From Trileptium ribeirensis (taxonomy: Eukaryota > Nematoda > Enoplea > Enoplida > Thoracostomopsidae): 64,000 nt of DNA. Positions 41,200 to 53,400 of the stretch are shown one piece after another. The number at the start of each line of letters is the position of its first letter. The first letter of the stretch is position 1. The stretch is taken from positions 34,266 to 98,265 of the forward strand of contig JASANE010026551.1 in assembly GCA_030248225.1 (NCBI GenBank). The letters run 5' to 3'. A program made the position numbers and the translations under genes. The notes under the pieces were generated by a model. That model was not told the origin of the DNA. It searched no databases and saw only the letters and a program-made list of their open reading frames with translations.

Positions 41200-41560
41200 C
41201 ATGCCGAAGCAGATGACTTGGGGGCTACCCCCTGAGCGCTTGGACCCCTGCCCGAAAACCTGGTCTACGCCCTACACCGCTGAGGTTAGCGCCCTTCTCT
41301 CTGCCCCCCCCCCGTGCAATGCAGCACCGTACTGCACTTCCGCCTACCTCCGGTCACGGCGGCGCGCCGCAGGCGCACGAAAATTTTTAGCACAAACTGG
41401 TGAAAATAGAGTGACAACTGGCAAAATCGGGGGTAATAATGACAAAATAGGTGGCCTTGGGACAGGTTGAGGTTGTTACCTTTTTCAACACCATCTTGGG
41501 AGACCTCACCCAATGGGGCTCCAACTTTGAGACGACCTATGCCCCTGAGTACCCCCTGAA
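41200..41560. repeat. Dispersed GC-rich repeat
   Basis: C-rich head with CCCCCCCCCGTG, then GCGCGCCGC and the tail AAAATTTTTAGCACAAACTG. Related to 9290-9900 in the Kazal gene and, by the tail sequence, to 54570-54720. Short open frames on both strands reflect the GC bias. Confidence 0.5.
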
Positions 41561-43039
41561 ACGTCGGAGCGTGAACATATATGATCTAAGCGAATTAATA
41601 AACAGATCCGTAATGACTTAGTGGCTAGTATGTACAGCTCACAGCCCCAATCGATTTACTATTCAATTCACCAACGCTGAAAGTTGGTTCTGCATTATAT
41701 AAGATACACAATATCCCATGCATAAAAACGTTAATAAAATTATTAAAAAATAGACATTGTGTCTGAAATTTGTTTCTGCACCTAGCAATACCACGGACAG
41801 GCAGGAATCATAAAACATAAAATGTAGTGATCTGACTGTGATGCAACATTAGCAATCAAATCATTCAAAGGCACTAGATAACTCCACAATATGATATAAA
41901 CACACCGGGCCATGTATACAAATTACATCACATAACGTTCGGTTTTATACTCGCATAGTATAAACATAATTTATATAGCTCAATTGTACCCTATTAAGCA
42001 AGGGTAAAAACTAATTATATATATAAAACAAAATATGTTTCGTAGGGTCTCAGCTTATAGGCTGTTTTCAAAAACTTGAGAGTTTTAGTATGTAGGTTTT
42101 CAGAAGAAATAGAATCGATGTGCGTGTTACAATATGGTAGGTATATATGACCAAACGTTTATTTAGCCTCCGTTACGCGTCCGATATAACTACAGACCGT
42201 AGGCAGTAAGATAAAATGCAGCGTATGACCATACAAAAGAGAGGTTCGGCGCCTATTATTCATAAAATAAAAAGATAAATCGTATCTAGTACTGAAAGTA
42301 TAAACGTCAAACCAGATACATTCACTGCGAGTATACGATGGAATCATAAAGGTGATGAACATGTAGTTATTGAGCTGGATAAGCTGTGGAGGTATAACTT
42401 ATTATAGCAGCATCCTTAGAGAGGAGTGATGCCACAAAGTAGATAGTATCCAATTTTGTTGGTTCATTTTCTTCAAAACAGGTTCAATGGTTAGGTAACC
42501 TATAATGTGTTAATACCAATGAGCTTTCTGATATATATACTATATTTAGAAGCGTAAACTGCTTCCATGTGATCGTTAACATTACGTTTGTTCCTATCCT
42601 GTTCAAAATTCGTTAAAAATGTCGGAAGATATAAACATTAATATGCAGTCCGACATTTAGGTATTAAAAGAAAAAATAATAATAATATCTATGTTACATA
42701 CCTACCATCATATCTACGTAACCCTAGTATTCACCCTTTCATGCCTAAATTATATTGTGTGTTGTGCAGTGCCTGACAGATTCAAAACGGAGCCATAGAT
42801 CGAACTCGAGTTGTACGATTCAAAGCAGCCTACGCATACCGCTGACTAATCTAGAAGCTGTAGCTCAGTTCCTTAAGGAGCATTGCCAAGCAAACGATTA
42901 TTAACACACGTTCCAACACACATTGCACGCCAACTCACCTAACTCGACACAACACGACCTGTGTCGCCTTTAGGAGCTGAATACATATCGCTAGAACAAA
43001 GAACAACTTAAGAGTTCGACCGGCCTTCAGCCCACCGAT

Positions 43040-43115
43040 CTAGGCTTAGGCTTAGTCTAAATGTTATATAAGATGCGAAGCTTAGGCTAAGGCATAGGCT
43101 AAGTATTGTGAACAG
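43040..43115. repeat. Short TTAGGC-like block
   Basis: CTAGGCTTAGGCTTAGTCTA followed by AGCTTAGGCTAAGGCATAGG. This is the closest match in the window to tandem TTAGGC, the nematode telomere unit, but degenerate and interstitial. Confidence 0.6.
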
Positions 43116-44084
43116 GATCACATGCATTTTACTTACGCCCCTCAAAGTTATATTGGCCCGCAACACAATCTGTGCATTGAGATCATTTGGTCTCAGTAGG
43201 CATGAAAGTGATAAATATAATAAAGAGCTTAAACTTAAATTTTAAATAGCAGAAACAATCAGGTATAATACAACCGCTGAACATAAACATGAAGTAACAC
43301 GAAGAATTTCAGCAATTTAAAAATATGAAAATAATAATTCTTTGTATGGCTGCTCAGAAGGTGACGAACGTTGGCTCGCCATGACACAATAACTACATAG
43401 AAAATGACGATACATTGCGCCATTTGGGTTTAATACCTTCAGCTAATTTCAAAGCGATATAAAATCAGATTTTGTGGACGAACCACGATGAAATTTTATC
43501 TGGTCAACACAATTTCGACTGGATATTTTGCGCGACTAAGGTTAATTTCATCCCACTAACCAATGCTGTTACTTAGCGATACTCATGTGGGATTGACATC
43601 CATGGTTAACACACAATTAGGAAACTAGAATCAATTCAATGTTTGCCCAGAATTATCGATTTGCAATTAGCCAGTGTTATTTGAAAACGTTTATAAGCTA
43701 TGTCGAATCTACTCGCGAACAAATTTAATGTAACGGTATGGTCACACAATTTACCAGTTTGCTGTTTTTAAGCATATAATTTTTTAATTCAAGCCTGACA
43801 AAATTGTGTTCAGAAACAAATTTCATGTTCGTCAGTATAAAATAATGTTTCCAATTGACTAGAAATTGCTCAGTCACCAATTTATACCAAATAGAAAAAA
43901 GTATAGTTAATAAGCGTACATTAAGCGTATAACATTTCGAGAAATATGCTATTTACTATACATAATTAAAAGGCGTTATCGAAAAATTTTTTCTTAAACA
44001 AATAGTTTGCTTTTATGTCCCTGCCTATTACGTCGCGTTGAGCTACGCTAGCGTACATAGTATAGCTTCAAGGCGCGCTGGCCA

Positions 44085-44154
44085 GGGCCTGTGGTGTAAA
44101 ACAAGGCGCACTAGTCTTGCAAGCTAGGCGCTAGGTGCGAGTCCCGGCTTGTTC
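44085..44154 (+). tRNA. tRNA-like sequence, anticodon TGC (Ala), probably pseudogene or SINE head
   Basis: TGGTGTAAAACAAGG fits an A box and GGTGCGAGTCC fits a B box with one mismatch. A five-pair anticodon stem (CTAGT/GCTAG, 44111-44115 and 44123-44127) encloses CTTGCAA. The D stem GTGT/GCGC pairs with wobbles. The acceptor (GGGCCTG with CTTGTTC) has two mismatches and wobbles, and the variable loop is only 3 nt. This argues against a fully functional gene; a tRNA-derived SINE head or tRNA pseudogene is more likely. Confidence 0.35.
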
Positions 44155-44849
44155 ATCGAAATAGTCAATAGTGGATCTTTTCAATGCCGTGGGATCTGAT
44201 TTCGCCACGATTTCTGGATATTCCGGTTTCGATAGTGTAATAGATCACTTAAACATTACAGAAAAAAGATGGGTAATAAAAGGAATTACCATGTTCTTGG
44301 TAGTCTAGCATTCGCATTGGTGATCTAACAATTGAAAACAAAACCTTGAACGCATTCAATCATTGTTATAAAATCTCAGCTCAAACAAACTTTTATTCTT
44401 TCGTATAAAATAACACACATATTACATAATTCAGAGAATATATGTAATTAATTCGTCGTCTAATAACATTGTTTTATATAAAATAAATCAAACTAAAACA
44501 TAAAAATATAAGAAAAACACAATGAAATGGCAAGGATTTGAAACTGCAATACTGTTTGAATACATTTTGCAGTAAAAGACATGTACTATATAAACAAAAA
44601 GCAAATAACAACGAAATTCTTGATCTTAGGATTGACGTATCAAAACTTCTACTTCTTCATCTAAGAAGGGCGCGCCACTTGAAATGGCTATGCCCAAGTG
44701 TGCAGGTGAGTTCAAAAATAGGTTCCCAAAACGAGAACCCATGAAATGTAAATTTAATTAAAACACAAAACAAAAGATCTGTCCTACTTCAGAAAGCCTG
44801 GGTTTTTTCGGTTAGTCCCCTTCCCCAGCCGTACGTTAGTTTTGAAGGT

Positions 44850-45405
44850 ATAAAAGTAATTTTACGTACCATTCGCTTCAGCTCGACGGCTGCTTCAGAA
44901 AATATCTATTTCGGTCATTTTTATAACGATTTTTTAGATGTTTGGGTTCCCAACGATTAATTAGCTGAATCGCTTCACGGGTTAACGACTTATGCAAAGC
45001 CCACGCCTAAGGCTAGCCTTACCAGGGCATAGCCAATTAGGCCCGTGCCTCCCCGTCAAGGATGACAGAAAAGCGAAATCCATGTTTATGGCACCACGTC
45101 GGGGTACCCTGTGCCACTCATAGCAAATCATGGGTCACCCTGTGTGGCAAGTTCTGGCTGCACCCTGTGTCTTTGGCTAAAAATTAATTTACCCGCGAAT
45201 CATGTTGATTTTACTACCAGTCGACTCAGCTCGTCAATGTGCTTCAAATAATACATTATTATTATTATAGAGAATTTTTTTACGAAAATTTTATGTATAG
45301 CGGGAACCCAAAAATCGAAAAAAAAATTTCCATATATTGGCCGAAACGGCTATTTTCTGAACCATCTCGTCAATATGAGTCGAACGGTACTAAAATTACC
45401 ATTAT
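44850..45405. mobile_element. Inverted pair of a dispersed repeat, possible TIR element
   Basis: The left arm 44850-44960 (TACCATTCGCTTCAGCTCG, CAGAAAATATCTATTTCGG, GGGTTCCC) is mirrored by the right arm 45298-45405 (GGGAACCC, CCGAAACGGCTATTTTCTGA, GAGTCGAACGGTACTAAAAT). A third, plus-oriented fragment sits at 45208-45245, and another copy is in the Kazal intron at 17160. No transposase frame was found. Confidence 0.55.
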
Positions 45406-46057
45406 ATCTGCAAAATTGACCAATTATGGGCTGGGGACTAACAGAAAAGATTCAAAATTCTCCCCACTTCACAGAATTATCACTGTATATAATTCAGTAT
45501 TGTTAAGCAACTCTTGATGTGTAAATATCAATTAGTCTGTTAAAACAATATCGCTGTTCCCATTTATCAATACGGTAGCCATGCCTGACTGAGCTAATGC
45601 TAGTTTTGATAATGCTAATTTAATAAAACAATGTGAAAAATCTAGGAATGTTTCAGTACCATATTATCCTCCGTCTTGTAATAGTGATTTTCATAAATAA
45701 TTTAGGATTGCTATGAATTGAGCATGAATTTAACTAAAGAAGGCATCGGTATTATCAGGACTATGCAAAGTGATAACAATATGGCACTTCTCTGGAATCG
45801 CTGAACCCATTATACTAAATGTCCCGAGTATTCTCAAATAGTGTACCTCAGTTCTTGAAACGGTCACACTGTGTTGACCCCGTCAGATTTGATATCGGTC
45901 TATCACTTCCGCGGCATATTAGGCGATGAATGGTGATACTTGTTTTATCTTTTCCCCTATTTATATATTCATTTTAAAATGACCACTTCAATCTTGGCTG
46001 AACTAACGGTTAACTAGCCCATGAAGTATTGTAATATAATATACGTTCCACATATAC

Positions 46058-46172
46058 AGTGCCACGAAGCGTCTTAATGTTCTCCTAAACCCAAAAACGT
46101 TTTAAAGACTACATGTAACATAGCCTCCTGATTTAGAGTGCCAGGGAGCGTCATAATGTTCTCCTAAACAAA
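46058..46172. repeat. Short duplication, two copies
   Basis: GTGCCACGAAGCGTCTTAAT with GTTCTCCTAAACCCAAAAA recurs about 80 bp later as GTGCCAGGGAGCGTCATAAT with GTTCTCCTAAACAAAAAA. Confidence 0.7.
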
Positions 46173-46877
46173 AAATGATCTAGTTAGTCATATAACTAAA
46201 CTCGCTCAACTCAAATTTTCCCAAACCTGTTAAATGTCACAAATGGTTGTATGTCTCACCGGCCCACATTTCTTCTGAAGTTTAGGAGGATGCAAGAAAT
46301 TTGGGGTGGGGTTCTAGATGTTTTGAGAGAATATTTCAGCTGGGATTTTGGCCATAGGCTTCGTGTACAGACATGTTTTGGTCGCATATTACCAGATGTT
46401 TGGAGAGGGGCGCATCCCCGCATTTCCCCGGGATCTCCGCCTATGGTATGCCAGCAAAACCTGGCCACCCAGAAAGAGGCGAATTGAGGCGCATGGTCAC
46501 GTCGAGTTTGACTACCAACCTACCAACAAAAACAGCCGAAATTTGGCTTGTTAATACAAAATTTGTATCATTAAAATACATTAGCTGGCCATTTAAATAA
46601 AACTAAACGGTAATTTACAGTTCCGTTGTATGTAAATAAACATCGTATCGTGCCTCTGCGTGATATTTGAGGTCAGACGTAAAGCGATATATCCAACGCA
46701 ACTAATATTTTAGAAAATTTAGATCTGCGATATAATATAAAAGAACCAAAACAAATTCCGTGTAAATACAGTCGAATAATTCAACAAGCAAGAGTGGCGA
46801 TAACTGCAATTCTACATTAAATAAAACATCATCTTTAAGCTACATATGTGTTTATACAACATCAGCTAGCTTAGTCA

Positions 46878-47479
46878 TTAGCTCGAACCAAGTTTGTAAC
46901 TTATTTTTGTCACTCGCTCATATCCACCATGTCCTCGGCCTGTAGTAGTACTACTACTACTCGAAGCACCGGCTCCAACCTTGGCACTCGAATCATGTTG
47001 CGCCGCCCCGGTAATTTTAAACCGATATCCCTCGACATCGCGTCTTCTCAACGCTTCAGCAACAGCTGCACTTGCTTGCATCGGAGCCGCAATCAACGCA
47101 AGGTGTCCATACTTGACAGCGTCCGTAATTGGCATCTTTACCAAGACCTTAGCTTCATCTTCGTACATGTAGTAGCCATTTGTTGGGTCGATGATACGAT
47201 CAGCCAGAGCTTCTTTCAGGGTAAGCGTCCGCCCGCGCTCAGTTTCGTACATCAACGAATCTGGATCAAGAAGACCGGTATCGATGGCTTGTTGGATTGA
47301 AAGATGAAGTCCGGTTTTAGGGTCCGCTAAAGTACAGTGGGCCGGGTCAAAATCTGGCGATTCAAGTACAATATATGCGAAATTACGCCGTGCTGCACAT
47401 TCATGTTGAGCACTGAGGCCCCCGTCACCGCTGTCCAGGAAACCTCGGTTGCAAGCGTCAGATATAGACATGACTGTGC
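46878..47479 (-). CDS. vab-10: Plakin gene last exon: plectin repeats, Ser-rich tail, stop
   Basis: 602 nt, phase 1 in. The acceptor (minus strand) is ACTTTCAG|GC; the join DPETG-TVMSISDA spans a repeat cleanly. Plectin repeats are seen in GFLDSG, in LADPKTGLHLSIQQAIDTGL with LDPDSLMYETERGRTLTL, and in KEALADRIIDPTNGYYMYED. They are followed by ITDAVKYGHLALIAAPMQAS. The C-terminal 45 residues switch to a low-complexity Ser/Gly/Thr stretch with ARVGAG-like spacing, then YERVTKISYKLGSS and TAA (46880-46878). The internal ATG at 47471 is not a start, since the frame continues through the splice. Confidence 0.87.
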
Positions 47480-50400
47480 CTGAAAGTTATTTTACTCTTA
47501 ATATATAAAGCCAAACATTGCTGTAGTTTCAATGTTATAAGTAAAATATAATAATACTTTAGTATAGAATAAGCTCGTATTAAACGATAAATAATACCGT
47601 ACACATGATAATAACAATGCTATACAATGACAATAAGACTATATGTTAATAACACCCGTTTAAGCATCAATCACTTGCGTATACGATAAATTTTACGAGT
47701 GCTAACACTTGGATCCACTCTTGGTCAATAAATTTTTGTAAAATTCTTTTATGCTTTTTTGTCAAATTTTGACGACCCAGCTATAAGGTATGACATAGAC
47801 CGGGCTCGATACCCGCACATCCACCTAGATCCGCGAGTGCTGTCAATGCCTACACATGTCTTAACTCTTTTCAGATATGATTTAAAAGTTTTATTCAAAC
47901 AATAAAATCTTACGCGGTTTCCAAGATTTTTTAAAAGGAGGACTCCATAGTATGTGAGCTTATATACTTTATTAAAAAAATTTTATGCATTTTGAATGCG
48001 GCTTTTTGGACTATAGAATTGTTTTGGGTGACTAAAATTATATAGTCAGCGTTCAGCTGAAATGACGCACCAGACCTAAGAGTCCCTTTAGCACCGGTGT
48101 GACCAGCATGTAAATATCTCCGATACTGAAGAAACGCAAATGCGACGCCTTAGATAGAAACAGCGCGTTCATAAGAGTCATTTTAACCAAAACAAATTAT
48201 CACTATGACTATGTGTGATAACGAAGTTGCTCCTCTACGTATCCGCAGCATTTAACTTATAGTATCATCGTAAGGTGTCCATATGCATGAGACGTTATTT
48301 GTGACAAGTAGGCAGCTAGGCTAGGCTTTTCAAATGCTGTGATGCCGAAAGGCATCCCGTACGCGGTTAGTTAGCTACCCACTATTTGGATACCATTTTT
48401 GAATTATACAGCTAGATTTTTGTGCCACAAGGGACAGTCTACAGATCAGGATTATTGATGCTTGAAATTGATAGGGCATTAGAATATTAGTCAAACCAGC
48501 AGTGCATTAGGGAAGAGTATGACACTTCCCTGCACTCACATATAAACCTGTGTTTGATGACGCGGGCGCTTTCGCCCTGACCCCTCCCCTAGTTTTTTCG
48601 GGGACGAGATGCACAGACCCCCAGATTCTGGGGAGGAGGTAGCCCGGACCCCCCCCCCCCCAGTTTTTTCGGAGGGGGGGTTAGGTTGGACAACCTCAAT
48701 TTCTGGGGGGGGTCGGGTTATAAACAGCTGCTGGTTCAACCGACATTGCTGTGCATCTCATTTTGATGGCCAAATTGCCGTACAAAATATAAACAAACTT
48801 GTATGTCACTGAAGCACCAATACATTATATAAGCACATAATAAATATTTCTGGCAAGTGACACTTGATTATACCAAGAGTGCATTAGGGAAAAGTATGAC
48901 GCTTCCATGCACTCACATGTAAACCCGTGTTTGAATACGCGGGTGTTTTCGGCCTGACCCCCCCCAGTTTTTGGGGTGGTCGAGATTCAGACCCCCAGTT
49001 TCTGGGGGGGGTAGGTCGGACCCCCAAACTGCTGGGGGGTCGGTTGAACCAGTAGCTGCATATAAAAATCGACCCCACAGCAATTGGGGGATCCAACCTA
49101 CCCCCAGAAACTCCGGAGGGGCCGACCTACCTCCCCGCCAGCAACTGGTTTGGTCCCACGTACTCCCCCCCGAAATTGGGGAGGTCCGACCTACTCCCTC
49201 CAGAAACTGGGGGAAAGGGTCTGTGCATCTCAACCCCCCCAAAAAAAACTGGGGGTCAGGCCGAAAACGCCCGCGTCATCAAACACGGGTTTACATGTGA
49301 GTGCAGGAAAGTGTCATACTCTTCCCAAATGCACTCATGGTCAAACCAGCCGATGTCTTTCTTATACATAATTAGTAAATCGTTTTTCTGTTCTGTCTGT
49401 TTTTTGTAAAATCCTAGCACTCGTTCAAATTTAGCGGCCAAAGTGAAAAAAATTGTATAGTTTCGGGGCAAACCGGGTTATTTTCATGCGATATCAAATC
49501 GCCGGTCACCAAGAAGAAAATTTTCAAATAACTCTTGGGTGCTCACTCAAACTTCTGTGGTAGCTAAGGTAAGATGTCGTCACTGAGATTGTGAAATGAA
49601 TATTGGAAATGTACCAGTAGAACTATTATTATACGACCAGCCATTTTTGTAAAATCTTAGTCTATAAAATTAAATAAAGCAGATTCATATCATGCGGATT
49701 TAAATTATGATTTCATGTGGAGATTCCAATAGAACCAGTTCCTGTAAACTAATATATTTGGTTCATTTTGGCGCAATATTAGCTTCGCAGCGCACAGATA
49801 CTATGACCAAAGTCAAGCTGATGGTCGTAAACTATATATAGGTTGCGTGGAACTCGATATACTAAGCTTTACCTTAACCAAAGGTTCTTACATGGGCCTG
49901 ATAGTAAGCATAGAGCTACTGCTTAACTAAGCCTAAAGCAGTGGGGCTCTCCCAGAACTTCTCAGATTAAGCTGTTTTAAGGATATTACGACACACCCAT
50001 CAGCTTAACATGTCCCGAAACTAAAATCTGAACGAACCAACATATTTCTCACAAGCTATGTTTGTAACCTCTATATATACTAAGCGTCTAAATCGTGGAA
50101 TTCCCAACAACCGTAAAAATAATTAAACGTTATTAATAACTGAAAAAGGAGAAACAAAAAAGAAAATCAAAAAGCAAAATCGGAAGCAGAATCTCCAGTT
50201 AGTTAATAAGCTGCTATTAGACTAGTCATCACAAGTTTATAACGCAGAAACGAGCAAAAATTCATTTGGACTGTCGGCGTCGCAAATTTCAACCTGGACA
50301 TAACCAAAAGTAGTAAAAGGCACAATTAGGTCACTATGCCTTTGCGGCAATGTAGCATAATGGGTTATGCTTGTTTTCTATAAAACTGTGCATTTAATAC

Positions 50401-53400
50401 AAAAGTTGCATATTTTTCTCGAATTTAGTGCACTAAATAAAGGCTAGGTGGGAATACCTGGCCTAAGCCAGTCTTGCACCAAGGTATTTATGTAAAGCCT
50501 TATTCAACGTCCAAGACTATGGCGGCTCTCATACAGATCCCAACGTATTAAGCTATTCCTTTTTAATAATATATTGGTACGCCCCTCAGGCTAGCATGTG
50601 CGGACACTAAAATCAAAACCAACATATTTGTTGTAAGTTACGTTTGTAACTAGTGATAAAGCAACGGTTTATATCAAAACATATCACCCAATTTCAAATC
50701 GGATGGATCAGGAATTTCGCAAGTTATACGCAACCAGACAAGTTACTATCTATTTTTACAAATATATTTTTGTCCAAATCAATGTATAAGTTCTAATGCA
50801 TGTCAAACGGGATACGAAGTGTCGGCAACGTACAATACTCAATTTTATTTGATCATTTCATAAAATTACTAGGCTAAACTAAACCAAAACTCGATAGAAA
50901 TAAAAATTCTGTCTAGTTGGGCGATATTGTTCTAAAGCTGCTACAATTGTGGTTACCTCAGTTTAAACCAACAAACACACCTGTCTCTGGGTCAGTGAAC
51001 TCGTTTGCTCTGATATCGAGCAAATCGCGGCTTAACGCTTCGGCAAACGTCATTCGATCCACTTTCCGCAATTTAAGACATATGTCTTTCGGAAATTGTC
51101 CACTTTCGGCTGCATGATCTAAAAGCCAAAAATACAAAAGTTTCATTTCGAAACCAAATGCAACTAAAGGTTCTGTTCTGAAGTATTTACTGGAGGTAGC
51201 TATACGAAGGGTCCGTAATGAAACTTTCAAAAAGAGTGTGGCACTCATGACACATTACGTTAGATTCATATTTTCGTTATTAGCGAGACATTGCGCGAAC
51301 GAGGACGAGTTTTCCATTTTTTGCTGCCCCCCCCCAGCATTCGTCCTGTTACCCCAAGTCTTATTCCACTTCTGGGCAGTAAGAACTAGTTTTTACTGCT
51401 GGAAATTTGGAAAAAAATTGGGGAAAAACAAAATGTGGACGTGCAGGACAAAAGTTAAGGGACGGAACGAAAGTAGGACAAGAGGTACAAGACCAAAGTT
51501 GGAACCTGCTCCCCGCCTAAAAGATGGAACAACGACGCAAAATCAAGACCGTCACCCCAATATAAGGTAGTGTGATATGAGAATCTACTCTTCCCCATAG
51601 CTCTTGGATACATAAAAAGTTGATTCTGACTTATTTTGAAAAGAATGATACTACTCGCCATCATCTTACATAACGTCGGATTGATCCAAACTATTGCTTC
51701 GGATGGCTTCCTTTGTTTTTAAACGGTTACGGTATACCAGCATCACAAGCCTCTGGTTGTGATTTTAAAAAATTGGATCCAGAACCATGGAACGGCGGGT
51801 CGCTACCTGAAAACTACGGCAATCAAGATGACCCGCAGCAATGGGTGACTCGCCGCTACGATAAACCTCCATAACAGATTGTGTTTGACGATTATATTTA
51901 CTTGTCTGGAAAGTCATAATTTCGCTTAGACACAGATGTACGTGCACGTACTTCGTACATAATATCAAGAGTAGACGCTCCGCGGACAATAACATGGGAA
52001 GTCTGAAGAATTACATATTCTTCAGCAGAGTCGTCTATCATCGACTACTGATACTACCAATAGGCGACAGGACGAGGATTGCAATCATTAGCATGAAATA
52101 TACTATTTCAAGAACGTTTTTTCGTTCAAAATATGCGATTTAATGCACACGCGCCAAAAAATCATATCCGGAACCAGTGCCAATTAAATCGAAAAGTGGT
52201 AATTTAAAGCCGTTAGAAATTCTAACTTATCATAGATGGTTTAATCCTGAGCTTGAATATTTCTTTAATCTGAGTGACACGGATAGAGACATAACTGTCT
52301 CTCAATTCCCAATGTATTGAGAAAAAGTGATAAATAGTACCCGTAATTACCCGTTTTAAAACAGAAGAGTGAGGGCAAAAAATTTCCCATAAATTTTGTG
52401 GGTGTTACAGGAACCCACTAATGTGAAAATTCGTGTGTGTTGCTAAATTCGATGGACCCAAGTAATTTTCGTGTTGTTGATCGTAATACGCAGGTAAATA
52501 CGCTGTGATTGGAAATTTTTTTTGCTGCTATTCATTGCAGACGCCCAGTGTTTTTACAAGTGCAACAAAGTCCCATTAATTTTATTATTGGAACCAAATT
52601 TTGAATCCCTCTCCTCTTCAGTTTAAAGTGGACGATCTATAACAAACGGCAGTACCAGGCAGTACAAATCCAACTTTGCAAGTGCAACAAACATGTGTGT
52701 CGAAGTACATGTTTTTCACCTAAACATTTTAGCCAATTTTCTTAAATGTATTGACATTCCAAAAATAGTACCAAAGATGCTTAACTGACACTAGAAATTT
52801 AAACAGACGATACATACAGTCGTCAGTATCGTTCTATAAACGCACCTGCCTATATATATTTTATATATTTTAGGCATCGGTGCAAAACCATACATTTGGG
52901 AGGGTCCAGGGTTGAGTTTTGTCAGACAATTGATACTGCTAAAGGATCTGATGACAAATATACACAACTCTCAGAGAAGCAAAAAACTTTATATTTTATA
53001 TATTTTAGGCACCGGTGCAAAACCATACATTTTGGAGGGTCCAGGGTTGAGTTTTGTCAGACAATAAATACTGTTAAAGGATCTGATGACAAATATACAC
53101 AACTCTCAGAGAAGCAAAAAAACTTTATATATTTTAGGCATCGGTGCAAAACCATACATTTGGGAGGGTCCAGGGTTGAGTTTTGTCAGACAATAAATAC
53201 TGTTAAAGGATCTGATGACAAATATACACACCTCTCAGATAAGCCAAAAAACATTATATTTTATATATTTTAGGCATCGGTGCAAAACCATACATTTGGG
53301 AGGGTCCAGGGTTGAGTTTTGTCAGACAATAAATACTGTTAAAGGATCTGATGACAAATATACACAACTCTCAGAGAAGCAAAAAAACTTTATATTTTAT

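Larger units (their letters stand above)
36611..46877. other. Convergent intergenic region, 10.3 kb
   Basis: Separates the stop of the plus-strand Kazal gene from the stop of the minus-strand plakin gene. It is made up largely of satellites (36.6-36.9, 37.8-38.8, 39.9-40.9 kb), dispersed repeats and AT-rich DNA. No coding segment was recognised in it; 41.6-43.0, 43.1-44.1 and 45.4-46.0 kb show nothing specific. Confidence 0.7.
47480..50980 (-). other. Plakin intron, 3.5 kb
   Basis: Minus strand GTGTGT to TTTCAG. It holds two GC-rich TIR elements (48490-48740, 48870-49350), two telomere-motif-type repeats (49850-50100, 50445-50670) and one copy of the 290-bp family (50170-50455). The 47.5-48.4 kb stretch shows nothing specific. 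Confidence 0.65.

Noticed and set aside
42785..42895. Minus-strand tRNA-like sequence with GAGTTCGATCT
   Set aside because: A-box-like sequence is present but the anticodon arm does not fold, and the B box has several mismatches.
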